Shown here piece after piece: positions 38,301-47,584 of a DNA stretch of 64,000 bases (its first letter is position 1; each line of letters begins with the position of its first letter). Position numbers and translations under genes: made by a program. Source of the stretch: Gallionella sp. (GTDB taxonomy: Bacteria > Pseudomonadota > Gammaproteobacteria > Burkholderiales > Gallionellaceae); the NCBI GenBank assembly GCA_030682375.1, contig JAUXOL010000022.1, forward strand, positions 310,001 through 374,000. Reading direction: 5' to 3'. A model generated the notes under the pieces. That model did not search any database. It was not told where the DNA came from and saw only the letters and a program-made list of their open reading frames with translations.

Positions 38301-39581
38301 ATAGTCATGCCTAACCTGTGGAAACTCGCAGACATAAACTACGCAACTCTGCACACAAACTATGCAAACGGCAGCCCCGTCACTTCGGATATTTGCGCGG
38401 CCAACTGCACTGATGCCGCTACGGCTGTCTGGAAAACCATCCTGGTGGCTGGCCTGAACGGTGGCGGTCGCGGCTATTTCGCACTCGACATCAGCAATCC
38501 AGATGCACCTGAATTGCTATGGGAGCTGACCACCTCCACCGGCATCGGTAAGGTGAAGGACGACGATATCGGTTACGGCTTCGGGCACCCTATCATCACC
38601 CGCAAGAACGATGGTACCTGGGTGGTTCTAATCTCCTCCGGCCACAACAACACCGGCCCCGGCAACGGAAAGGGCTATCTGTACGTACTCAATGCCGGTA
38701 CTGGCGCAATCATCAGCAAGATCTCGACCGGTGTCGGCAATACAACGACGCCCAGTGGCCTTGCTCATATCGTTGGCTGGAACAACGAACCCGCAGGTAA
38801 CCTGGCCGGCTACGTTTATGGCGGCGACTTGCAGGGTAATTTGTGGCGCTTCGATATCAACAGCAGCGTCACCGCCACTGTCGCCGAAGGTGAGATCGGC
38901 ACCGGGGATGTTATGAAATTCGCATCGCTCTTCTCCAATACGACCGGTACGCTCCCGCAACCGATCACCTCGTCGCCAGTGCTGGGCAAGATCGCCGGCA
39001 AGCGAGTGGTTTTCGTCGGGACGGGGAAGTATCTGGAAACCAGCGACCTGACCACCACCCAGGTGCAATCCATCTATGCAATCAAGGACGACGATGCAAC
39101 GGCCACCTTGGTGAATCCGCGTAATTCGCTGGTCAACCAAAGCCTTTACAACAATCCGGATGGCACCGCGACCCGCCTTAGCGGCAACGCTGCCGTCAAT
39201 TTCTACACCAGGCGGGGCTGGTTCGTTGATTTGCCTGACAGCGGCGAGCGTGTTGGCATCAACAGCAGACTGGAGCAAGGAACCCTGATCGTACCGACTA
39301 TTGTCCCATCGAATACCGTCTGTTCACCCGGCGGCTATAGCTGGCTCAACTATCTCGATTACAAGACAGGCGGGGCAATCAACACTACCACCGGATTGTC
39401 CGGGACGAAATACGACTCCACCATCGTCGGGGTAAACATTTACTACATCGACGGCCAGCCCAAGGTCGGGGTCGTGACATCCACCAATCCCACACCAGAA
39501 CTGGATACCAATGTAGCCTTTCCTGGTGCTGCGGCCGGATTTACCGGCAAAAGAGTGATCTGGCGCGAGTTGATTCCGTAA
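35385..39581 (+). CDS. pilY1: Type IV pilus tip adhesin/assembly factor PilY1
   Basis: A 1398-residue secreted protein with a signal peptide (to about residue 32, LALAASVA). The N-terminal region has a VWA-type motif ILFVLDNSGSMDWDHM (about 50-65), followed by a Ser/Thr-rich variable part. The C-terminal half is a beta-propeller with repeated elements GTVYMGTNDGMMHAFNAATG, GGRGYFALDIS, GYLYVLNAGTGAI, YVYGGDLQGNLWRFDI and VVFVGTGKYLE. In known systems PilY1 sits at the pilus tip and controls retraction in a Ca2+-dependent way. It ends the cluster and is followed by a terminator. Confidence 0.93.
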   Translation: MNRHSKDRPLPRRLLLLALTASLVAPQLALAASVALATAPLATSTTSTVKPNILFVLDNSGSMDWDHMPDDDGDAGSAVTFNFGYYGLRSSQCNQVYYNPAITYQPPIQSGGTSYPDSSFTGAWTNGFNTGSGTLNLNTSFKASLSTGADSTGQPAYYYAYSGTQDTPQEKNYHSTTNTFFSECSSAQNASPGKDVFNKRRLSTTETTTITVSGSTSTSVNSIKVNGVELMSGASTASTNSSTVATNIAAKITLNGFSASVSSNVVTITGPTSAANYTPVITCSVMPCGMTLATEIFPDTDAAKLTNFANWYSYYRTRLLMMKTAAGHAFSSLTGSYRVGMMKISQTSPVVNMNTFETTHRDTWYSTLYNMSTSGSTPLRRSLSDAGRYFAGKLAVTDPVQYSCQQNFAILSTDGYWNTGDGYQLDGSTAVGNQDGTVDRPMYDGSQSGTTVTITYTRNSYSSTSSGCSSGKKKLKTQPEKGSCSVSVTTVTGNESCNPSSWSNNGSATTSGSCVNSVSLPSPNPSAKVKESAVETPGSTGGSSNNLADIAMYYYQTDLRTSTLNNCTGALGAGTDVCTNNVFIGGNDNNTQQHMTTFTLGLGASGWMNYSSSYLTDTSGDYNSVKLGSTASATVCTWQASGTVCNWPLPGMDGSSNGYIANIDDLWHAAVNGRGAYFSATDPSSLSAGLSNALAGINSRKGAAAAAATSTLNPVPGNNYAFVASYTTMAWKGNLEGRGINTDTGDVNKNAIWCVENVAPDVCSSPGTLTVDTSGNTTALFCDTPNSVICPDGKLLDGGICRVPMASACTGTMNSKVLDVSDTRTIKTANGTGTALVDFTHANLTGTQQTYFGASTIGALSQWSSFTGTQQVAAAGDNLVNYLRGQYGFEDRSSNVVDNRLYRFREAVLGDALESQPAFIGPPVFSYPYPGYSDFRTSQASRAGTVYMGTNDGMMHAFNAATGAERWAYVPSIVMPNLWKLADINYATLHTNYANGSPVTSDICAANCTDAATAVWKTILVAGLNGGGRGYFALDISNPDAPELLWELTTSTGIGKVKDDDIGYGFGHPIITRKNDGTWVVLISSGHNNTGPGNGKGYLYVLNAGTGAIISKISTGVGNTTTPSGLAHIVGWNNEPAGNLAGYVYGGDLQGNLWRFDINSSVTATVAEGEIGTGDVMKFASLFSNTTGTLPQPITSSPVLGKIAGKRVVFVGTGKYLETSDLTTTQVQSIYAIKDDDATATLVNPRNSLVNQSLYNNPDGTATRLSGNAAVNFYTRRGWFVDLPDSGERVGINSRLEQGTLIVPTIVPSNTVCSPGGYSWLNYLDYKTGGAINTTTGLSGTKYDSTIVGVNIYYIDGQPKVGVVTSTNPTPELDTNVAFPGAAAGFTGKRVIWRELIP

Positions 39582-39600
39582 TTAAGTAAAGCCTCTAACA

Positions 39601-39626
39601 AAAAAGCGGCCTTCTGGCCGCTTTTT
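39601..39626 (+). terminator. Terminator of the pilus cluster
   Basis: AAAAAGCGGCC (39601-39611), loop TTCT, GGCCGCTTTTT (39616-39626): an 11-bp stem ending in T residues, 19 bases after the pilY1 stop. Confidence 0.92.
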
Positions 39627-39798
39627 CATTCCTGCACTTTCTGTGATTCACGAAATCTTCTTCGCTACGCGTCCTGACCGGGACATACGCAACTGCCGAT
39701 TACCGTCGATTCACCGACTTTGCGTGAATTTTTTCCTGCTAAAGCCGGGTGATCAGATGTCTAAACGATGAATGTCGGATCGTCTTCGCAGCAAAAAC
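39627..39798. other. Gap between convergent terminators, no gene seen
   Basis: About 170 bases between the pilY1 terminator and the fba terminator. No open frame with coding character, tRNA-like fold or promoter was recognised. Confidence 0.6.
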
Positions 39799-39824
39799 AA
39801 AAAGCGACCCGAAGGTCGCTTTTT
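39799..39824 (-). terminator. Terminator of the tkt-gap-pgk-pyk-fba operon
   Basis: AAAAAGCGACC (39799-39809), loop CGAA, GGTCGCTTTTT (39814-39824). On the minus strand it ends in T residues, 27 bases beyond the fba stop. Symmetrical A/T flanks make it bidirectional. Confidence 0.92.
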
Positions 39825-39850
39825 TATTTACTGCAAATCAAGGATGCTGC

Positions 39851-40915
39851 TTACTTCACGATCGCGTTCAGTTCGCCCTTGATGTAACGCATAGCCATTG
39901 CATCCAGTGCGATCGGCTTGATCTTGCCAGCCTGGCCAGCCGCGCCGAACGCTTCATAGCGTGCCTTGCAGATTGCCTTCATCGCCTTGGTGGTTTCGGC
40001 CAGGAACTTGCGTGGATCGAAGTCCTTGGGATTCTGCGCCAGGTAACGACGGGTTGCGCCGGTAGAAGCCATGCGCAGGTCGGTGTCGATGTTCACCTTG
40101 CGTACGCCGTGCTTGATGCCTTCGACGATCTCTTCGACTGGAACGCCATAAGTCTCTGGCATCGCGCCGCCGAATTCGTTGATGATCTTCAGCCATTCCT
40201 GCGGCACGGAAGAAGAACCGTGCATCACCAGGTGAGTGTTGGGGATGCGTGCGTGGATCTCCTTGATGCGGCTGATCGCCAAGGTGTCGCCTGTGGGCGG
40301 CTTGGTGAACTTGTATGCGCCGTGGGAAGTGCCGATGGCGATAGCCAGTGCGTCAACCTGAGTCAGCTTGACGAATTCGGCAGCTTCGTTAGGGTCGGTC
40401 AGCAACTGGTCGTGGCTCAGCACGCCTTCGGCGCCGTGGCCATCTTCTTTTTCACCGTGACCGGACTCCAGGGAACCCAGGCAACCCAGCTCGCCTTCGA
40501 CGGACACGCCGACTGCATGCGACATTTCCACGACGCTACGGGTGACGTTGACGTTGTATTCGAAGCTGGATGGGGTCTTGCCGTCGGTCATCAGCGAACC
40601 GTCCATCATCACGCTGGAAAAACCGGACTTGATCGCGTTGATGCAGACTGCCGGCGATGCGCCGTGATCCTGGTGCATGACGACCGGGATGTGCGGATAC
40701 ATTTCCACCGCAGCCTCGATCAGATGACGCAGGAACGGTTCGCCAGCGTACTTGCGCGCGCCTGCGGAGCCTTGCATGATCACTGGGCTGTTGGTTTCAT
40801 CGGCCGCTTCCATGATGGCCTTGACCTGCTCCAGATTGTTGACGTTGAACGCCGGCAGGCCATAGCTGTGCTCTGCTGCGTGATCGAGAAGTTGACGTAG
40901 GGATACGAGTGCCAT
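39851..40915 (-). CDS. fba: Class II fructose-1,6-bisphosphate aldolase
   Basis: A 354-residue zinc-dependent aldolase, Calvin-cycle subtype. It begins [27 protein letters not shown], has the zinc ligands in [10 protein letters not shown] (His), VEGELGCLG (Glu) and VMHGSSSVP (His), and the substrate-binding NIDTDLRMA. It condenses triose phosphates for RuBP regeneration and also serves glycolysis. It is the last gene of the operon and is followed by a terminator. AGGAGGAA precedes the ATG. Confidence 0.96.
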   Translation of the reverse strand: MALVSLRQLLDHAAEHSYGLPAFNVNNLEQVKAIMEAADETNSPVIMQGSAGARKYAGEPFLRHLIEAAVEMYPHIPVVMHQDHGASPAVCINAIKSGFSSVMMDGSLMTDGKTPSSFEYNVNVTRSVVEMSHAVGVSVEGELGCLGSLESGHGEKEDGHGAEGVLSHDQLLTDPNEAAEFVKLTQVDALAIAIGTSHGAYKFTKPPTGDTLAISRIKEIHARIPNTHLVMHGSSSVPQEWLKIINEFGGAMPETYGVPVEEIVEGIKHGVRKVNIDTDLRMASTGATRRYLAQNPKDFDPRKFLAETTKAMKAICKARYEAFGAAGQAGKIKPIALDAMAMRYIKGELNAIVK

Positions 40916-40944
40916 TTATTCCTCCTGAGTAAAAATCAAAATTT

Positions 40945-40972
40945 GCAGGGACACGGCACGCCGTGCCCCTGC
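40945..40972. repeat. REP-like palindrome between pyk and fba
   Basis: GCAGGGACACGGC and GCCGTGCCCCTGC pair with one mismatch around AC. It shares the core GGCACGCCGTGCCCCT with the copy at 13027-13046 and, with changes, that at 23101-23128. It falls inside an operon, so it could affect expression of fba. Confidence 0.7.
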
Positions 40973-40977
40973 GGTTA

Positions 40978-42417
40978 TCAATGCTTGCGATGATCGCCGA
41001 TGCGCACGATCTTCATGGTGTTGGTGTGACCGGACTTGCCGACCGATTCGCCTATGGTCATGACGACCAGATCGCCGTCTTCTACCAGATCCAGATTCAC
41101 CAGCGCCGCCTCGGCTTCGAGCAATGCCTGGGAAGCCTCATTCGCAGTCGTGTTGAAGTTGATCGGGTGCACGCCGCTGAACAGCGTCACCTTGCTCAAG
41201 GTCTCCGGCAACGGGGTCAACGCGAAGATAGGCACGCCCGCATTCACGCGCGACATCCAAAGTGGCGTCGAACCGGACTGGGTCAACGCGACGATAGCCT
41301 TCACCTTGAGGTGCGATGCGGCAAACAAGGCAGAGATCGCGATCGACTGGTCGATGCGCACGAACTTCTGCGACGCCATGCCGCAATCCGCCATGCCGTC
41401 CTCGCTCTCGCCTTCGGCCTTCAAGCAGATGCGAGCCATCGCCTCAATGGTTTCCACCGGATAGTCGCCCACCGCGGTTTCCGCCGACAACATCACCGCA
41501 TCGGTGCCGTCCAGCACCGCATTGGCCACGTCGGAAACTTCGGCTCTGGTTGGAATAGGCGCCGTGATCATCGACTCCATCATCTGCGTTGCGGTGATCA
41601 CCAGACGATTCTTTGCGCGGGCCATCTTGATCATGCGCTTCTGCAGGCCCGGCACGGCGGCATCGCCGACTTCAACGGACAGGTCGCCGCGCGCCACCAT
41701 GATCGCATCGGATGCGTCGATGATATCGCCCAGCACCGGAATCGCCTCGGCACGCTCGATCTTGGCCATCAGCAGACTCTTGCCCCCGGCCGCGTGCATC
41801 AGCTCGCGCGCCAAACGCATGTCGTCGCCGGTACGCGGAAACGACACTGCCAGATAGTCCGCCCGGATCAGCGCAGCCGTCTTGATGTCTTCCTTGTCCT
41901 TTTCGGTCAAGGCCGGTGCCGTCAGGCCGCCGCCCTTGCGGTTGATGCCCTTGTTATTGGACAACACGCCGCCGCGTACGACCACGCAATGAACCTCGGG
42001 ACCCTTGACGCTGGTTACGTGGAATTCCAGCATGCCGTCGTTGAGCAACAAGACCGTGCCGACATCGACATCGTTCGGCAGCTCCTTGTAGTCCAGGCCC
42101 ACTCGCTCCTGGTTGCCCAGGCCTTCGAGAGATGCGTCGAGAATGAAAGCATCACCCTTGTTCAGCAAGATCTTGTCGTTCTCGAACTTGCGCACGCGAA
42201 TCTTCGGCCCCTGCAGGTCGGCGAGGATGCCGACCGTGCGGCCGACTGCGGCGGCGGCGGCACGGACGGTCTCGGCGCGCTTCACGTGGTCCTGCGCCGT
42301 GCCGTGCGAGAAGTTCATCCGCACCAGGTCGACCCCGGCACGGATCATCTGCTCAAGTACTTTCTGGTCGCTGGAGGCTGGCCCCAGCGTTGCAACTATT
42401 TTTGTTCTACGCAGCAT
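40978..42417 (-). CDS. pyk: Pyruvate kinase
   Basis: A 479-residue pyruvate kinase. N-terminal RRTKIVATLGPAS, the nucleotide-binding MNFSHGTAQDH, the catalytic LMAKIERAEAI and the ELM-type DAIMVARGDLSVEVG are all present, with the C-terminal allosteric domain (about 355-479, VALTQSGSTPLWMSRVN). It lies 15 bases after pgk. Presence of pyk within the Calvin operon links fixed carbon to pyruvate and is usual in betaproteobacteria. Confidence 0.96.
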   Translation of the reverse strand: MLRRTKIVATLGPASSDQKVLEQMIRAGVDLVRMNFSHGTAQDHVKRAETVRAAAAAVGRTVGILADLQGPKIRVRKFENDKILLNKGDAFILDASLEGLGNQERVGLDYKELPNDVDVGTVLLLNDGMLEFHVTSVKGPEVHCVVVRGGVLSNNKGINRKGGGLTAPALTEKDKEDIKTAALIRADYLAVSFPRTGDDMRLARELMHAAGGKSLLMAKIERAEAIPVLGDIIDASDAIMVARGDLSVEVGDAAVPGLQKRMIKMARAKNRLVITATQMMESMITAPIPTRAEVSDVANAVLDGTDAVMLSAETAVGDYPVETIEAMARICLKAEGESEDGMADCGMASQKFVRIDQSIAISALFAASHLKVKAIVALTQSGSTPLWMSRVNAGVPIFALTPLPETLSKVTLFSGVHPINFNTTANEASQALLEAEAALVNLDLVEDGDLVVMTIGESVGKSGHTNTMKIVRIGDHRKH

Positions 42418-42432
42418 GTGATTCCTGATTGA

Positions 42433-43614
42433 TTAATTTTTGGCGCGCTCTTCCAGAATCGCCACCGCAGGCAAGGTCTTGCCTTCGAGGAATTCGAGGA
42501 AGGCACCGCCCGCGGTAGAGATGTAAGACACCTTGTCGAAGATGTCGTACTTCTGGATCGCCGCGATGGTGTCGCCGCCGCCTGCCAGCGTGAATGCACT
42601 GGTTTCGGCAATCGCCTTGGCGATGGTCTTGGTGCCTTCGCCGAACTGGTCGAATTCGAACACGCCGACCGGACCATTCCATACCACGGTGCCAGCCTTC
42701 ATGATGATGTCGGCCAACTCTTGCGCGCTCTTTGGACCGATGTCGAAGATCATATCGTCGTCGGCCACATCGCCTGCATCCTTCAGTACGGCTGGCTCGT
42801 TGGCGTCGAACTTCTTGCCGCAAACCACATCGACAGCGACCGGGATGGACGCGCCGCGCGCTTGCATCTTGCTCATCAGCGCCTGTGCGGTCGGAACCAG
42901 GTCGTCTTCGCACAGCGACTTGCCGACGTTCTTGCCGACGGCCTTCAGGAAGGTGTTGGCGATGCCGCCGCCGACCACCAGCTGTTCGCACTTCTCGGAC
43001 AGCGATTCCAGCACGGTCAGCTTCGTGGAAACCTTGGAGCCGCCGACGATCGCGACCATAGGACGAGCCGGGTTCAGCAGCGCCTTGGTCAAGGCTTCCA
43101 GTTCCTGTGTCAGCAGGATACCGGCCGCCGCAACCGGTGCAAACTTAGCCACGCCGTGAGTCGATGCTTCTGCACGGTGAGCGGTGCCGAACGCATCCAT
43201 CACGAACACGTCGCACAGGGCGGCGTATTTCTTCGACAGTTCGTCGTTGCTCTTCTTCTCGCCCTTGTTGAAGCGGCAGTTCTCCAGCAATACCAGCTCG
43301 CCGTCGGCGACGTTGAAACCGCCGTCGATCCAGTCGCGGATCAGACGCACTGGCTTGCCCAGCTTGTTGGCGATGGTGTCGGCCACCGGCTTGAGGGAAT
43401 TCTCTTCCGAGTACACACCTTCTTCCGGGCGGCCCAGATGGGAAGTCACCATCACTTTGGCGCCAGCATTCAGCGCGGCATTGATGGTCGCCATCGAGGC
43501 GGTGATGCGCGCGTCGGAGGTCACCTTGCCATCCTTGACGGGCACGTTGAGGTCGGAGCGGATCAGGACGCGTTTGCCCTTCAGATCCAGATCGGTCATT
43601 TTGATAACGGACAT
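42433..43614 (-). CDS. pgk: Phosphoglycerate kinase
   Basis: A 393-residue PGK, a monomeric two-domain enzyme. Motifs: [51 protein letters not shown] and the ATP-binding [10 protein letters not shown] with GGGDTIAAI. In the Calvin cycle it phosphorylates 3-phosphoglycerate made by RuBisCO. GGAAAAATC precedes the ATG at 43614; a longer upstream frame overlaps gap and is not PGK-like. Confidence 0.97.
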   Translation of the reverse strand: MSVIKMTDLDLKGKRVLIRSDLNVPVKDGKVTSDARITASMATINAALNAGAKVMVTSHLGRPEEGVYSEENSLKPVADTIANKLGKPVRLIRDWIDGGFNVADGELVLLENCRFNKGEKKSNDELSKKYAALCDVFVMDAFGTAHRAEASTHGVAKFAPVAAAGILLTQELEALTKALLNPARPMVAIVGGSKVSTKLTVLESLSEKCEQLVVGGGIANTFLKAVGKNVGKSLCEDDLVPTAQALMSKMQARGASIPVAVDVVCGKKFDANEPAVLKDAGDVADDDMIFDIGPKSAQELADIIMKAGTVVWNGPVGVFEFDQFGEGTKTIAKAIAETSAFTLAGGGDTIAAIQKYDIFDKVSYISTAGGAFLEFLEGKTLPAVAILEERAKN

Positions 43615-43642
43615 GATTTTTCCTTTGGAACAGATAAAGCTA

Positions 43643-43668
43643 AAAGGGCCGGCGCTAGCCAGCCCTTT
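43643..43668 (-). terminator. Intercistronic hairpin between gap and pgk
   Basis: AAAGGGC and GCCCTTT arms with an internal GGC/GCC extension around TAGC. On the minus strand it ends in TTTTAGC. It is short and inside an operon, so it is probably an attenuator or mRNA-stabilising hairpin. Confidence 0.55.
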
Positions 43669-43678
43669 GCGGAACGGA

Positions 43679-44701
<1,023 letters not shown>

Positions 44702-44712
44702 TTAAAAACTTT

Positions 44713-44745
44713 TTACAGTACGCTCTTGACTGCTTTGACCACATT
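44713..44745 (-). pseudogene. Duplicated 3' end of tkt (remnant)
   Basis: On the minus strand this 33-base stretch translates as NVVKAVKSVL followed by stop, against [10 protein letters not shown] and stop at the real end of tkt (44798-44830). The two DNA stretches differ at four of 33 positions. No coding sequence for the rest of a transketolase precedes it, only about 50 bases of unrelated DNA. It looks like a relic of a tandem duplication or recombination between two transketolase genes. Confidence 0.7.
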
Positions 44746-44797
44746 TTGGCTTTGGCCGGAGCGATGCTCCGCCTCCGCCGCAATGTCGTCAAATCCC

Positions 44798-46810
44798 TTA
44801 CAGAACGCCCTTAACTGCTTTGACGACATTCTCTGTCGTGAAGCCGAAGTGCTTGAACAGTTCCGGTGCCGGAGCAGACTCGCCGAAGGTGTCCATGCCG
44901 ACCACTGCGCCGTCCAATACATACTTGTACCAGCCGCCGGTCACGCCAGCCTCGACTGCAACGCGCTTGCTGCCCTTGGGCAACACGCTGTCCTTGTAGG
45001 CCTGATCCTGCTTGTCGAACACGTTGGTCGACGGCATCGACACCACGCGTACATTGATGCCTTCGGCAGCCAATGCTGTCTGTGCGCTCAATGCCAGCGA
45101 CACTTCGGAGCCGGTTGCGATGATCACGGCTTGCGGCTTGCCGCCCGCAGCTTCGGACAACACGTAAGCGCCCTTGCGGATGTTGGCGATCTGCGCCGCA
45201 TCGCGCTTCTGGAACGCCAGGTTCTGGCGGCTGAAGATCAGGCTGGACGGGCCGTCGTTGCGCTCGACAGCGGCAACCCATGCCACGGCGGACTCGACGG
45301 TATCGCACGGACGCCATACTTCCATGTTCGGGATGTAGCGCAGCGTGGCGGTTTGCTCGACCGGCTGGTGAGTCGGGCCGTCTTCGCCCAGTCCGATGGA
45401 GTCGTGAGTGAACACATAGATCACGCGCTGCTTCATCAATGCCGACATGCGCAGCGCATTGCGTGCGTATTCGGAGAACATCAGGAAGGTGCCGCCGAAC
45501 GGCAGGAAGCCGCCGTGCAGTGCCATGCCGTTCATGATGTGCGACATGCCGAACTCGCGCACGCCGTAGCTGATGTAGTTGCCGGGCTTCTTGCCGGAAA
45601 CGTGGTGCGCGCCTGTCCAGTTGGTCAGGTTGGAACCGGTCAAGTCAGCAGAACCGCCCAGGAATTCAGGCAGCGCTGGCTGCAGGCCGTTGATCGCATT
45701 CTGCGAAGCCTTGCGAGTGGCGATGGTCTCGGCCTTCTCGTTGGTCTTGGCGATGAACTCGGCAGCGTGAGCAGCCCAATTGGCCGGCAGCTGATTGTTG
45801 ATGCGGCGCTCGAACTCGGCAGCCTCCTTGGGGAAGGCAGCCTTGTACTCGGCGAACTTGTTGTTCCACAGCTTTTCCAGGCCCTCGCCCTTGGTGCGTG
45901 CGTCCCATGCCTCGTAAACGTGGGCCGGAATCTCGAACGGAGGATATTTCCAGCCGATGTGCTCGCGCGTCGCTGCGACTTCTGCATCGCCCAGCGCTGC
46001 GCCGTGCACGTCGTGCGTGCCTTCCTTGTTCGGGGAACCGGCGCCGATGACGGTCTTGCAGCAGATCAGCGTCGGCTTGTCGGTAACCGCATGGGCAGCC
46101 TTGATCGCGGCGTCGATCGCCTCGGAATCGTGACCCTGAACATCGGCGATGACATGCCAGCCGTAGGCTTCGAAACGCTTCGGCGTATCGTCGGTGTACC
46201 AACCGTCGATGTGGCCGTCGATGGAGATGTTGTTGTCGTCCCAGAACGCGGTCAGCTTGCCCAGACCCCAGGTGCCGGCCAGCGCGCAGGCTTCGTGAGA
46301 GATACCTTCCATCATGCAGCCGTCGCCGAGGAACACATAGGTGTTGTGATTGACGATCTCGTGGCCGGGCTTGTTGAACTCGGCTGCCAGCAGCTTCTCA
46401 GCCATCGCCATGCCCACTGCGTTGGTGATGCCCTGACCCAGCGGACCGCCGGTGGTTTCCACGCCGGGGGTGTAGCCGTACTCTGGGTGGCCCGGAGTCT
46501 TGGAATGCATCTGGCGGAAGCGCTTCAGCTCTTCGATCGGCAGGTCGTAGCCGGACAGGTGCAGCAATGCATAGATCAGCATCGAGCCGTGGCCGTTGGA
46601 CAGGATGAAGCGATCGCGATCCGGCCACTTCGGGTTAGCCGGGTTGTGACGCAGATGGCGGTTCCACAGCACATCGGCGATCTCGGCCATGCCCATAGGC
46701 GCACCCGGATGCCCGGAGTTGGCTTTTTGCACGGCATCAACGGCCAGCATGCGGATCGCGCCTGTAATGTCGTTGTACTTGGGTGGGGTTACATTGCGTG
46801 TAGCAGCCAT
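44798..46810 (-). CDS. tkt: Transketolase
   Basis: A 670-residue thiamine-diphosphate enzyme that transfers two-carbon units between sugar phosphates in the Calvin and pentose-phosphate pathways. Motifs: [20 protein letters not shown], the TPP site [15 protein letters not shown]...DDNNISIDG, and the pyrimidine-domain [17 protein letters not shown]. It is first in the tkt-gap-pgk-pyk-fba operon. AGGAG lies 10 bases before the ATG. The 123-base upstream region is AT-rich and probably holds the operon promoter, but no clear CbbR site was found. Confidence 0.97.
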   Translation of the reverse strand: MAATRNVTPPKYNDITGAIRMLAVDAVQKANSGHPGAPMGMAEIADVLWNRHLRHNPANPKWPDRDRFILSNGHGSMLIYALLHLSGYDLPIEELKRFRQMHSKTPGHPEYGYTPGVETTGGPLGQGITNAVGMAMAEKLLAAEFNKPGHEIVNHNTYVFLGDGCMMEGISHEACALAGTWGLGKLTAFWDDNNISIDGHIDGWYTDDTPKRFEAYGWHVIADVQGHDSEAIDAAIKAAHAVTDKPTLICCKTVIGAGSPNKEGTHDVHGAALGDAEVAATREHIGWKYPPFEIPAHVYEAWDARTKGEGLEKLWNNKFAEYKAAFPKEAAEFERRINNQLPANWAAHAAEFIAKTNEKAETIATRKASQNAINGLQPALPEFLGGSADLTGSNLTNWTGAHHVSGKKPGNYISYGVREFGMSHIMNGMALHGGFLPFGGTFLMFSEYARNALRMSALMKQRVIYVFTHDSIGLGEDGPTHQPVEQTATLRYIPNMEVWRPCDTVESAVAWVAAVERNDGPSSLIFSRQNLAFQKRDAAQIANIRKGAYVLSEAAGGKPQAVIIATGSEVSLALSAQTALAAEGINVRVVSMPSTNVFDKQDQAYKDSVLPKGSKRVAVEAGVTGGWYKYVLDGAVVGMDTFGESAPAPELFKHFGFTTENVVKAVKGVL

Positions 46811-46933
46811 TGCTCTCGTCTCCTAAACATCCTTGGGGGATGGGTTATTTTGTTGGATTAATAATAAAAATTAAATTCTGGGCCGGTAATTATGCCGCAG
46901 CCCCCGGATTTGGGCAACCGCCGCCCTCGGACG

Positions 46934-47584
46934 CTATTGGGTATCGTCTTCGCCGCCCTTCCGGGCGAAACGTATGCCCAGCTGTTTCAGCTTGCGGTAC
47001 AGGTGGGTGCGTTCCAGCCCGACCTTTTCCGCGACCCGGGAGACGTTGCCCGCCTCTTTCTGCAGGTGATACTCGAAGTAGACCGCATCGAAGTGCTCAC
47101 GCGCCTCGCGCAACGGCAGATCCAGCGACAGCGAAAACTGCTGCATCTGCCCGCCGACATCCAGTTCGATCTTCTGGACCGGAGGTTGCTCGTTGGGCGC
47201 CTGCAGCTTGGGCGCGCCCTCCTTGATGGCCTTCGCGATCGTGCTCAGCAGCTTCTGCAGCGCGATCGGCTTCTCCAGGAAATCGACCGCGCCTATGCGC
47301 GTCGCCTCGACCGCAGTCTCTATCGTGCCGTGACCCGACATCATCACCACCGGCATCGTCAGCAGGTCATGTTCGACCCATTCCTTGAGCAGCGCCACTC
47401 CGTCCGTTTCCGGCATCCAGATATCCAGCAGCACCAGGTCCGGCTCGCGCTCGTTGCGGAAAGCGCGCGCCTGCGCGGCGTTCTCCGCCAGATGCACCTG
47501 ATAACCCTCGTCGAACAGGATCTCCGACAACAATTCGCGGATGCCGACCTCGTCATCCACCACCAAAATCTGCTTGCTAGCCAT
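46934..47584 (-). CDS. ntrX: NtrX-like response regulator lacking the AAA+ domain
   Basis: A 216-residue response regulator. The receiver (1-120) has phospho-acceptor D54 in LVLLDIWMPETDG and the switch residues in MMSGHGT and FLEKP. A linker of about 50 residues leads to a Fis-type helix-turn-helix (about 178-205, GNVSRVAEKVGLERTHLYRKLKQLGI). The central sigma-54 ATPase of classical NtrX (about 240 residues) is absent, so it cannot open sigma-54 promoters itself. Its start overlaps the ntrY stop by one base. Confidence 0.85.
   Translation of the reverse strand: MASKQILVVDDEVGIRELLSEILFDEGYQVHLAENAAQARAFRNEREPDLVLLDIWMPETDGVALLKEWVEHDLLTMPVVMMSGHGTIETAVEATRIGAVDFLEKPIALQKLLSTIAKAIKEGAPKLQAPNEQPPVQKIELDVGGQMQQFSLSLDLPLREAREHFDAVYFEYHLQKEAGNVSRVAEKVGLERTHLYRKLKQLGIRFARKGGEDDTQ

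Noticed and set aside
42285..42305. CACGTG in pyk as a second parS
   Set aside because: Flanks (CTTCACGTGGTCC) depart from the parS consensus at several positions and the site is inside a coding region.
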